The notes under the pieces were generated by a model. The model was not told where the DNA came from. It worked only from the letters and a program-made list of their open reading frames with translations, and ran no database searches. Positions 8,898 through 16,162 of a DNA stretch of 64,000 nucleotides are shown here, in pieces. Position numbers and translations under genes: made by a program. This DNA is from Geobacter sp. (lineage in GTDB: Bacteria > Desulfobacterota > Desulfuromonadia > Geobacterales > Pseudopelobacteraceae): contig WKKS01000010.1 in NCBI GenBank assembly GCA_009684515.1, positions 1-64,000 on the forward strand, written 5' to 3'. The first letter of the stretch is position 1; every line of letters begins with the position of its first letter.

Positions 8898-10346
8898 TCA
8901 GCCGTGAATCGCCTCTTTATGCAGATCCAACGCCGCTTCCTTGATCGCCTCCGACAGAGTCGGATGGGCATGGCACATCAGGGCTATGTCGCGGGCGGTG
9001 CCGCCGAAACACATCACCGTGGCCGCCTCGGCAATCAGATCAGAGGCGCGCGGGCCGAGGATATGCACCCCCAGCACCCGGTCCGTTTCCTGATGGGCCA
9101 GAATCTTGACAAAACCTTCGCTTTCATCCATGCAGCGCGCCCGCCCCAGGGCAGAAAAGTTGAAACGTCCGCTGCGATAGGGGATGTTGGCTTTCTTGAG
9201 CTGTTCCTCGGTACTTCCCACGCTGGCAGCTTCCGGCCAGGTGTAGCAGACTCCGGGGATAAAGTCGTATTCGACCGTGGAATGCTGGCCGGCCATGCGC
9301 TCGACGCAGACGACACCCTCTTCGGATGCCTTGTGAGCCAGCATCGGTCCCGGCACCAGATCGCCAATCGCGTAGATACCGGGTACGGTCGTTTGATAGT
9401 TGGCATCCACCACCACCCTCCCCTTCTCATCCAGACCTAATCCAAGTTCATCCAGCCCCAGTCCGGCGGTCATGGGACGTCGACCAATCGCCACCAGCAC
9501 TTTGTCGCAATCGATCTCTTCGCTGCCGGTGCCGTCGTTGTACTCCACAATAGCCTTGGAGCCGATCCGGCGCACATTATTGATACGGGTGGCAAGTTTG
9601 AACTGGATGCCCTGTTTGCGCAGCGAACGATACAGTGCATCAGCCACCTGGCGATCCATGTTCGGCAGAATCTGCGGCAACATCTCAATCACAGTTACCT
9701 TGGCGCCCAATCGACGCCAGACCGAACCCATTTCCAGACCGATGTAACCTCCGCCTGCCACGATCAGGTGTTCCGGGAGTTTGTCGAAAGAGAGCGCTTC
9801 CCTGGCGCTGACCACAACCTGCCCGTCAAAGGAAATGCCCGGCAGTCCGGCCGCTTCGCTGCCGGTTGCCAGCAGAATCCTGGGAGCGGTCAGCAGCACG
9901 GCTTCCGGCGGGGCATCCAGCAGGCTCTGCTGTCCATCCGCCACCGGCGTTACCTCGACCTGATGTTCGCCTTCGGGATTTTTCCCCTTCAGGACCGCCG
10001 TACCGTGCAGCCTCCGGATCGCGTTCTTTTTAAACAGATAGGCGATACCGTCGGTCAGCTTCCTGACTACGTCATCCTTGCGCAGCATCATCGACCCCAG
10101 ATCAAGCCTGGGCGGATCAATGGCGATGCCATGCGAGGCGAATTTGTCCCGCGCCTGTGCAAACAGTTCGCTGGAATCGAGCAGCGCCTTGCTGGGAATA
10201 CACCCTTCATTCAGGCAGACTCCGCCCAGTGTGGCGCGCTTTTCCACGACAGCCACCTTCATTCCCAGCTGCGTGGCGCGGATGGCAGCCACATAGCCGC
10301 CCGGACCGGCGCCGATAACTATCAGATCGAATGTTGTTTCAGACAT
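8898..10346 (-). CDS. lpdA: Dihydrolipoamide dehydrogenase (E3)
   Basis: A 482-residue FAD-dependent disulfide oxidoreductase that reoxidises dihydrolipoyl groups of 2-oxoacid dehydrogenase complexes with NAD+. The FAD-binding GAGPGGYVAAIRA is near residue 12. The redox-active pair is in GGVCLNEGCIPSKALL near residue 41, the NAD-binding GGGYIGLEMGSVW near residue 200, and the C-terminal HAHPTLSEA with its catalytic His near residue 458. GGAGGG lies ahead of the start. It follows sucB by 83 bases, and a palindromic repeat fills that gap. It probably serves the same complex as the neighbouring E2, but no E1 gene is present here. Confidence 0.95.
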   Translation of the reverse strand: MSETTFDLIVIGAGPGGYVAAIRATQLGMKVAVVEKRATLGGVCLNEGCIPSKALLDSSELFAQARDKFASHGIAIDPPRLDLGSMMLRKDDVVRKLTDGIAYLFKKNAIRRLHGTAVLKGKNPEGEHQVEVTPVADGQQSLLDAPPEAVLLTAPRILLATGSEAAGLPGISFDGQVVVSAREALSFDKLPEHLIVAGGGYIGLEMGSVWRRLGAKVTVIEMLPQILPNMDRQVADALYRSLRKQGIQFKLATRINNVRRIGSKAIVEYNDGTGSEEIDCDKVLVAIGRRPMTAGLGLDELGLGLDEKGRVVVDANYQTTVPGIYAIGDLVPGPMLAHKASEEGVVCVERMAGQHSTVEYDFIPGVCYTWPEAASVGSTEEQLKKANIPYRSGRFNFSALGRARCMDESEGFVKILAHQETDRVLGVHILGPRASDLIAEAATVMCFGGTARDIALMCHAHPTLSEAIKEAALDLHKEAIHG

Positions 10347-10358
10347 ATTTTACCCTCC

Positions 10359-10417
10359 GTAGGGGCGGCCCCATGTGGCCGCCCGAATTCAGGGCAAGCA
10401 CATGGGCTTGCCCCTAC
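10359..10417. repeat. REP-like palindromic element
   Basis: Begins GTAGGGGCGG and ends TTGCCCCTAC, with inner complementary segments (GGGGCGGCC...GGCCGCCC and GGGCAAGC...GCTTGCCC), so it can form two hairpins. The same kind of element, with GTAGGGGCG and CGCCCCTAC ends, occurs inside valS at 18278-18353. It fills the gap between sucB and lpd and overlaps the lpd ribosome-binding region. Confidence 0.85.
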
Positions 10418-10429
10418 ATAATTGTTCCA

Positions 10430-11728
10430 TCACCCTTCCAGCAGCAGCTCTTCCGGCTCTTCGATATATTCCTTGACCTTCTTCAGAAAACCGACCGCCT
10501 CGCGACCGTCGATGATACGGTGATCATAGGATAATGCCAGATACATCATCGGGCGCACCACAATCTGGCCATCGCGAACCACCGGGCGGTCCTGAATGGC
10601 GTGCATGCCGAGCACAGCGCTCTGGGGCGGATTGAGGATCGGCGTCGAAAGCATCGAACCATAGACGCCACCGTTGCTGATGCTGAAGGTGCCGCCTTGC
10701 AGATCGGTAATTTCCAGGCGGTTAGTTTTGATTTTTTGGGAATATTCCGCAATTGCCTGATCGATTTCATACAGTTTCATCTGATCGGCGTTGCGCAGGA
10801 TCGGGACCACCAGTCCCTTTTCGCCGCCGATGGCTATGCCGATGTCGTAGAAATGGTGGAGTACAATATCATCGCCATCGATACTGCCGTTGACATTCGG
10901 AAACTCTTTCAGCGCCTCGACGCAGGCTTTGACGAAGAACGGCATAAAACCAAGTGCTATGCCATGGCGCTGCATGAAGTGCTCGCGGTAATTACTGCGC
11001 AGCGCCTTGACGCGGGAAAGGTCGGCTTCGTTGAAAGTTGTCAGCATGGCGGTCTGCTGGCGCGCAGCCACCAGACGCTCGGCAATCCGTCTGCGGATCG
11101 GCGTCATGGGACGACGCTCCTCGCGACCGGCTGTGTAGGCAGGCGCGGCCTCACTGCTGACGGCATATGTGCTGGCGGCTGGTTCATCAGCCGGAGCAGC
11201 AGGTTCCGGCGCGGATGGCGGCAGTGTGGCGGGAGGAACCGGAGGCGTTTCCGGTATCACAACCGGTTGTTGAGCGACGGCAACCGGTCGTGGCGCGGGG
11301 GGCTGTTTCGAGCGTTCTTCGATGCGGGCAAACAGGTCATCCAGTGTGATGCGCCCCCCCTTGCCGGTTCCGGGCACTTGATCGGGAGTGATGTCATTTT
11401 CAAGCATCTCGCGCCGCACCGTCGGTGACGAAGCCGGAGCAAGCAGTCTGTCTGCCAGCTGAGTAGCCGACAAACTGGGCGGGGCCTCCTGTTTTGCGGC
11501 AGCTTCAGCAATTGATCCGATCACGGTTCCAACCGCCACGGTCGTCCCTTCCTGTACAGCAATGGAAAGGACTCCGTCGGCGTCGGCGTTCAGATCCAGC
11601 GTAATCTTGTCGGTTTCAATCTCGCAGAGCGGATCGTCTTTCTTTATCGCCGCCCCATCCGCCTTAAACCACTTGGCCAACAGCGCATCCCGTACTGATT
11701 CTCCAATTTCCGGTATTTTTATATCCAT
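10430..11728 (-). CDS. sucB: Dihydrolipoyllysine succinyltransferase (2-oxoglutarate dehydrogenase E2)
   Basis: A 432-residue E2 core enzyme. The N-terminal lipoyl domain (about residues 1-77) carries the lipoylated Lys in [12 protein letters not shown] peripheral-subunit-binding domain (about 100-140, with [15 protein letters not shown]) and a long Pro/Ala-rich linker follow. The C-terminal catalytic domain ends with the active-site [10 protein letters not shown], the succinyltransferase-type pattern. An upstream GTG at 11743 is possible, but ATG 11728 has GGAG at the right distance. It is followed by lpd. The E1 gene sucA, commonly next to this pair, is not in the flanking sequence: nifS lies immediately upstream. 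Confidence 0.93.
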   Translation of the reverse strand: MDIKIPEIGESVRDALLAKWFKADGAAIKKDDPLCEIETDKITLDLNADADGVLSIAVQEGTTVAVGTVIGSIAEAAAKQEAPPSLSATQLADRLLAPASSPTVRREMLENDITPDQVPGTGKGGRITLDDLFARIEERSKQPPAPRPVAVAQQPVVIPETPPVPPATLPPSAPEPAAPADEPAASTYAVSSEAAPAYTAGREERRPMTPIRRRIAERLVAARQQTAMLTTFNEADLSRVKALRSNYREHFMQRHGIALGFMPFFVKACVEALKEFPNVNGSIDGDDIVLHHFYDIGIAIGGEKGLVVPILRNADQMKLYEIDQAIAEYSQKIKTNRLEITDLQGGTFSISNGGVYGSMLSTPILNPPQSAVLGMHAIQDRPVVRDGQIVVRPMMYLALSYDHRIIDGREAVGFLKKVKEYIEEPEELLLEG

Positions 11729-11810
11729 GGTTGACTCCGTCACTACAGTTTAAATCAATCCGCTACTAAGGATTGATCTGAGACATTCTACCTAATTTTC
11801 CCCAATTCTC

Positions 11811-11845
11811 CAGTTAAAACAAAGGGCGACCCGTTTGGCCGCCCT
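11811..11845 (-). terminator. Intrinsic terminator after nifS
   Basis: On the reverse strand AGGGCGGCC-AAAC-GGGTCGCCCT forms a stem with one mismatch, followed by TTGTTTTAACT. It lies 38 bases past the nifS stop codon. Confidence 0.75.
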
Positions 11846-11882
11846 CATCAAAGCAATATGCTGGAGTTATCCCGAACAGCCC

Positions 11883-13046
11883 TTAGAGATGTTCCCTTCC
11901 AAAGGGGGACATCTGCCGCAGACGGGCAATGATCGGCGGCATCTCGCGGATAACGGTGTCGATCTCGGCATCGGTTGTGTAGCGCGAAAGCGAGAAACGG
12001 ATCGAACCGTGGGCGCAGGTAAAGGGCACACCCATGGCGCGCAGAACGTGGGACGGTTCCAGCGATCCGGAGGTACAGGCGCTGCCGGAGGAAGCGCAAA
12101 CTCCCAACTCGGACAACAGGAGAAGGATGGCCTCCCCTTCGACAAATTCAAAGGCGATTGAAGTCGTGTTGGGCAGACGCTCGGCCCCGCCGCCGTTGAT
12201 ACGGGCATTGGGAATGGCCGCCATCAGGGCGTCCTGCAGCCGGTCACGCTGAGCTTTGACGGTTGTATTCTCTGCTTCCATGTACTGGTCGGCCAGCTGG
12301 CAGGCTTTGCCCAGGGCGATAATTGCGGCGGCATTCTCAGTCCCCGCCCGGCGACTCTTTTCCTGGTGTCCGCCGACCAGAAAGGGGCGGAAAGGGGTGC
12401 CGCGACGCAGGTAAAGCACGCCGATCCCCTTGGGGGCATGCAGTTTGTGGCCGGAAAGCGAGAGCATGTCGATGCAGGAATTGGCCATGTCGATCGGAAT
12501 TTTGCCGATGGCCTGGACGGCATCGCTATGGAACAGGGCCCCTTTAGACTTGGCGATCGCAGCGGCTTCCTCCACAGGGAAGATCACGCCGGTCTCGTTG
12601 TTGGCCCACATCAGCGAGACTATCGCTGTGTCGGAGTCAACGGCTGCTTTGTACTCATCCATATCCAGACGACCGGCACCATCCACGCCGATTTCGGTAA
12701 CACGGTAACCCTTCTGGGTCAGGTTGCGGCACTGAGTCAGGACAGCGGGATGTTCAACCCGGCTGGTGATAACATGGCGGCGGTCGGGAAAGACCTCCAG
12801 CGCCGAGCGGATGGCGGCATTGTCGCTCTCGGTGCCGCAGGCGGTGAAGATGATTTCTTCCGGGGAAGCACCCAGAAGAGCCGCCACACGAGCCCTGGCT
12901 TCAGTCACTTTGCCCTGCACCTGGCCACCGAAGAAATGCATCGAACTGGGGTTGCCGTACAACTCGCAGAAATAGGGGCGCATCTCTTCGAAAACCGCTT
13001 CATCGACCTTGGTGGTGGCGTTGTTGTCGAGATAGATCTCTTTCAT
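11883..13046 (-). CDS. nifS: Cysteine desulfurase, NifS type
   Basis: A 387-residue PLP enzyme that takes sulfur from cysteine for Fe-S cluster assembly. The N-terminus MKEIYLDNNATTK is classic. The PLP Lys lies in SLSGHKLHAPKGIG near residue 203. The persulfide Cys lies in SSGSACTSGSLEPSHV near residue 325, and the mobile-loop length is of the NifS/IscS class. The open frame extends 33 codons upstream, but the family start at 13046 has GAGGAGG before it and overlaps the nifU stop as ATGA. It is coupled to nifU, so the two form a two-gene Fe-S assembly operon. This organism needs many clusters (aconitase, SPASM enzyme, Ehr complex). Confidence 0.95.
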   Translation of the reverse strand: MKEIYLDNNATTKVDEAVFEEMRPYFCELYGNPSSMHFFGGQVQGKVTEARARVAALLGASPEEIIFTACGTESDNAAIRSALEVFPDRRHVITSRVEHPAVLTQCRNLTQKGYRVTEIGVDGAGRLDMDEYKAAVDSDTAIVSLMWANNETGVIFPVEEAAAIAKSKGALFHSDAVQAIGKIPIDMANSCIDMLSLSGHKLHAPKGIGVLYLRRGTPFRPFLVGGHQEKSRRAGTENAAAIIALGKACQLADQYMEAENTTVKAQRDRLQDALMAAIPNARINGGGAERLPNTTSIAFEFVEGEAILLLLSELGVCASSGSACTSGSLEPSHVLRAMGVPFTCAHGSIRFSLSRYTTDAEIDTVIREMPPIIARLRQMSPFGREHL

Positions 13047-13915
13047 TGAGAGACCTCCTCGACCACGATATCCTCGGCCACCAGATCGCGCAACTTGGCT
13101 TCGACCATGCGGGCAGTGTTGCCGGACGAGGCGCAGCCGGCGCAAGCCTTGCGGAAGGCGACCTGAACGTTGGGCCCGTCGATATCGATCAGTTCCAGAT
13201 CACCGCCATCAGCCCACAATAGCGGCCGGATGTCGCGTTCCAGTACTTCCTGAATCAGCTGCATCTTCTTCATGTTGGAAAGCTTTTCAGGACGCTTGCG
13301 CGGTTGAAGTTCGTCACTACCCAGGACCTGGGCGATCAGTTCCTGGATTTTGGGGATGCAGCCGCCGCAGGCGCCACCGGCTTTGGTGAAATGAGTAACC
13401 TGCTCGGCGGTCGTCAGGCGGTTGGTCTCGATGACCTTCTTCAGGAAAGTATCGGTAATGCCGAAGCATTTGCAGACGATCTCACCTTCATAATCAGGGT
13501 AAGCATGGCCATGGTCATGTTCGCTGTCATGCTCCGGGATCGGCTCGCCGCGGTATTTGGCAATCGCCACTTCCAGAGCTTCCTGTCCCATGACGGAACA
13601 GTGCATTTTTTCTTCAGGCAGACCGCCCAGAAAATCGGCGATATCCTGATTGCTGATAGCCAGGGCTTCATCCAGGTTCTTCCCCTTGACCATTTCGGTC
13701 AGGGCCGATGAAGAGGCGATGGCGCTGGCGCAGCCGAAGGTCTGGAATTTGGCATCCACGATCTTGTCTTTGTTATCGTCCAGTTTAAGGTAAAGTTTCA
13801 GTGCGTCGCCGCAGGCCAGACTGCCGACTTCCCCAACTGCATCGGCATCCGGAATATCTCCCACGTTGCGCGGGTTCAAAAAATGATCTTTAACGATTGG
13901 TGTGTAATCCCACAT
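13043..13915 (-). CDS. nifU: Fe-S cluster assembly scaffold NifU, three-domain
   Basis: A 290-residue scaffold in three parts. The IscU-like N domain (about 1-125) has cysteines in SLACGDALKLY, FGCASAIASS and HCSVMGQEAL. A central BFD-like [2Fe-2S] domain (about 145-200) has CKCFGITD and GGACGGCIPKI. The C-terminal Nfu domain (about 215-290) has the CAGCASS motif. A His/Asp-rich linker (HDSEHDHGH) joins the first two domains. The start has AAGGAGAT upstream. It is translationally coupled to nifS. This is the full nif-type scaffold rather than the short IscU. It probably supplies general Fe-S clusters, since no nitrogenase genes are nearby. Confidence 0.95.
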   Translation of the reverse strand: MWDYTPIVKDHFLNPRNVGDIPDADAVGEVGSLACGDALKLYLKLDDNKDKIVDAKFQTFGCASAIASSSALTEMVKGKNLDEALAISNQDIADFLGGLPEEKMHCSVMGQEALEVAIAKYRGEPIPEHDSEHDHGHAYPDYEGEIVCKCFGITDTFLKKVIETNRLTTAEQVTHFTKAGGACGGCIPKIQELIAQVLGSDELQPRKRPEKLSNMKKMQLIQEVLERDIRPLLWADGGDLELIDIDGPNVQVAFRKACAGCASSGNTARMVEAKLRDLVAEDIVVEEVSQ

Positions 13916-13960
13916 TTAAGTATATCTCCTTAGCTTGATATTATTTTTGTATTCAAGATT

Positions 13961-14551
13961 TCACTCTGCGAAAATCTCTTCAAGGTTCAGCTCCAACCCT
14001 TCCAAAACCGTGCTGGTGGCAAAATCCCCACGTCCATATCCTTGGGGTCTGCCGTACTTTCCGTCCTCACCAATTGCAAATACCATCAGTGACTCCTCTG
14101 CGGGATGAATGATCCAGTATTCCCGAACTCCATGACGTTCATAGAGACGAAACTTGGCTCCGATATCCTTCCTGGATGTGGACGGAGAGAGGATCTCCAC
14201 AACGAGGTCGGGGGCACCGCGGCAACCGCGATCATCCAGTTTTTTCTCATCACAGATGACAACAAGGTCCGGCTGCACCACCGTCGGCACATCGGAATCA
14301 TTCTGCTCGGAAGAATCCGGGAAACGAACATCGAATGGAGCAAAATAGGCCCGGCAGGGCTTACCAGCCAAAAAATTTCCAACGACAAGCGACACTCGCA
14401 TCAAAATGCCCTGATGCTTCCGCACAGGAGCTGGCGTCATGTTGTAAGGAACACCATCTATCAGCTCCCAGCGTTCGCCATCATTCCATTGGCAATACTG
14501 GCCATAGGTGAAGTGTTCATCAAGTTTTTCCGCCAAATTTGCCGGCCCCAT
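13961..14551 (-). CDS. Uma2-family (DUF820) restriction-endonuclease-like protein
   Basis: A 196-residue protein of the Uma2/DUF820 family, whose fold is that of PD-(D/E)XK nucleases. Signs are WNDGERWELIDGVPYNM near residue 22, the P-x-V-QPDLVVICD stretch near residue 93, and PDLVVEILSPSTSRKD near residue 108, which holds the likely E-x-L/D active-site residues. YWIIHPAEE and a short beta C-terminus follow. GTAGGAGG precedes the start. These genes are numerous in cyanobacteria and sporadic elsewhere, and their cellular role is unknown. It lies between the phosphohexomutase and nifU with no obvious functional link, and looks like an accessory insertion. Confidence 0.85.
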   Translation of the reverse strand: MGPANLAEKLDEHFTYGQYCQWNDGERWELIDGVPYNMTPAPVRKHQGILMRVSLVVGNFLAGKPCRAYFAPFDVRFPDSSEQNDSDVPTVVQPDLVVICDEKKLDDRGCRGAPDLVVEILSPSTSRKDIGAKFRLYERHGVREYWIIHPAEESLMVFAIGEDGKYGRPQGYGRGDFATSTVLEGLELNLEEIFAE

Positions 14552-14559
14552 AAAGCCTC

Positions 14560-15978
14560 CTACCCCAGTATGAACTGCCGGCCGGCGGCCATAACCTCTG
14601 CCAGACGAGCTTCGTTGCCCGCCTCACCGTACAGGCGCACAACCGGCTCTGTACCCGACTTGCGGAACAGCATCCAGCTGCCGTCTTCCAGCAATAACTT
14701 GGTCCCGTCGATTCTGATAACCTCCTTGACTTTCGTCCCGGCGACCTCGGCGGGAACCGCATTAATCTTTGTACTGTAAGCATTTTCCAGTTCCGGTGAC
14801 AACTTGAGGTTGTCGCGGCGGGTAACAAAACGCCCCACTTCGCCGTACAGACGTTCCAGCAGCTCACGGACTGTTTTGCCTTCGCGGGCCACCATCTCGG
14901 CCACCAGGAAACAGGCCAGAATGCCGTCCTTTTCAGGGACGTGCCCCTTAATCGTCAGGCCGGCGCTCTCTTCCCCGCCGATCACCAGTTTGTCCTGGCT
15001 GATCAGTTCGCCGATGTATTTGAAACCGACCGGGGTTTCGTAGACCGGCACGCCATGCTTTTTCGCCACGGCGTCAATCAGGTGAGAAGTAGCGACACTG
15101 CGGGCCACCCCTCCTTCCAGTTTGCGGACACGGATCAGGTAATCCAGCAGCAGGGCGATGATGTAATTGGGTTCGATGTAGCTGCCGTCGGCATCAATGA
15201 TGCCGAAACGGTCGGCATCGCCGTCAGTGGCCAGACCAAGCCGGATATCGGAATCTTTCTTGATCAGCGAAATGAAATCGGGAATGTGAGCTTCGGATGG
15301 TTCGGGCGGGTGTCCGCCAAAGTAAGGATCGGGGCGGTCATTGATCATGGCGTATGGTATGCCGCGCTTACGCAGTGGCTCTTCCAGATAACCTCGAGCG
15401 GTTCCATACATCGGATTGAGCGCCACCTGCCCCAGCCGGCCGATCACATCAAAATCGACCTTCTTCTCCAGGGCTTTCAGGTACTCTTCGCGCGGATTGA
15501 TAACTTCAAGCAGACCCTGCTGCTTTGCTGCCTCAAGGGAAAGTTCATTGTAGCAGGCCGTTCCAAGCATCCGGTTGGCACGCTTTTCGATATCGCTGGT
15601 GGTTTCAGGAAGGGCCGGACCTCCCCAGGAAGGTGAAAACTTGACGCCGTTGTATTCGGGGGGATTGTGACTGGCGGTGAAGTTGATGCCGCCGGCCGCT
15701 CCGCGACGCAGAATTTCAAACGATATGACCGGCGTGGGAACATCCCGTTCACACATATAGGCTTTGATACCGGCCCCGGCCAGGACTCGGGCCGATGCTT
15801 CCACAAAACGCTGCCCCATGAAACGGGTATCGCAACCGATCACAACCCCTTTGCCCTGCTCACCGGCCGCTTTGATGTTATCGGCTATGGCCTGAATGAC
15901 GGTTTTGACATTGTCGTAAGTAAAATCCTCACACAGGATTCCACGCCATCCTGATGTTCCAAAAGCAATTTTGGTCAT
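14560..15978 (-). CDS. Phosphoglucomutase/phosphomannomutase family enzyme
   Basis: A 472-residue alpha-D-phosphohexomutase that moves phosphate between C6 and C1 of a hexose, feeding polysaccharide or glycogen synthesis. FGTSGWRG is at the N-terminus, the phosphoserine loop NFTASHNPPEYNG is near residue 105, the metal loop ATDGDADRFG is near residue 238, and the sugar-binding GGEESAG is near residue 330. The C-terminal phosphate-binding RKSGTEPVVRLYGE is complete. ATG 15978 has GGAGGGTGAC upstream; six further codons are open before it. A sigma-70-like promoter sits 42-70 bases ahead. Glucose versus mannose preference cannot be settled here. Confidence 0.9.
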   Translation of the reverse strand: MTKIAFGTSGWRGILCEDFTYDNVKTVIQAIADNIKAAGEQGKGVVIGCDTRFMGQRFVEASARVLAGAGIKAYMCERDVPTPVISFEILRRGAAGGINFTASHNPPEYNGVKFSPSWGGPALPETTSDIEKRANRMLGTACYNELSLEAAKQQGLLEVINPREEYLKALEKKVDFDVIGRLGQVALNPMYGTARGYLEEPLRKRGIPYAMINDRPDPYFGGHPPEPSEAHIPDFISLIKKDSDIRLGLATDGDADRFGIIDADGSYIEPNYIIALLLDYLIRVRKLEGGVARSVATSHLIDAVAKKHGVPVYETPVGFKYIGELISQDKLVIGGEESAGLTIKGHVPEKDGILACFLVAEMVAREGKTVRELLERLYGEVGRFVTRRDNLKLSPELENAYSTKINAVPAEVAGTKVKEVIRIDGTKLLLEDGSWMLFRKSGTEPVVRLYGEAGNEARLAEVMAAGRQFILG

Positions 15979-16019
15979 GTCACCCTCCAGCGGCATAATA
16001 GGACAGCTTTAGTCGTGTT

Positions 16020-16048
16020 AGAATAATACACATGTTGCCGCCCGTCAA
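16020..16048 (-). promoter_or_regulatory. Sigma-70-like promoter for the phosphohexomutase gene
   Basis: On the reverse strand TTGACG and TATTCT are separated by 17 bases, ending 42 bases ahead of the start codon. Back to back with the valS promoter. Confidence 0.5.
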
Positions 16049-16098
16049 GCTAAAGGACGCCGTCCGGATTTGAATTTACAGCGCTTCCAAGTGCAGAC

Positions 16099-16128
16099 TT
16101 GACCTGAATCGGACAACAGTAGTATATC
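16099..16128 (+). promoter_or_regulatory. Sigma-70-like promoter for valS
   Basis: TTGACC and TATATC are separated by 18 bases (17 if GTATAT is used). The start codon follows 35 bases downstream, with AAAGGA before it. I saw no T-box leader. Confidence 0.5.
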
Positions 16129-16162
16129 TGCAAGTCCAGAATATTTATAAAAAGGATCCTGA

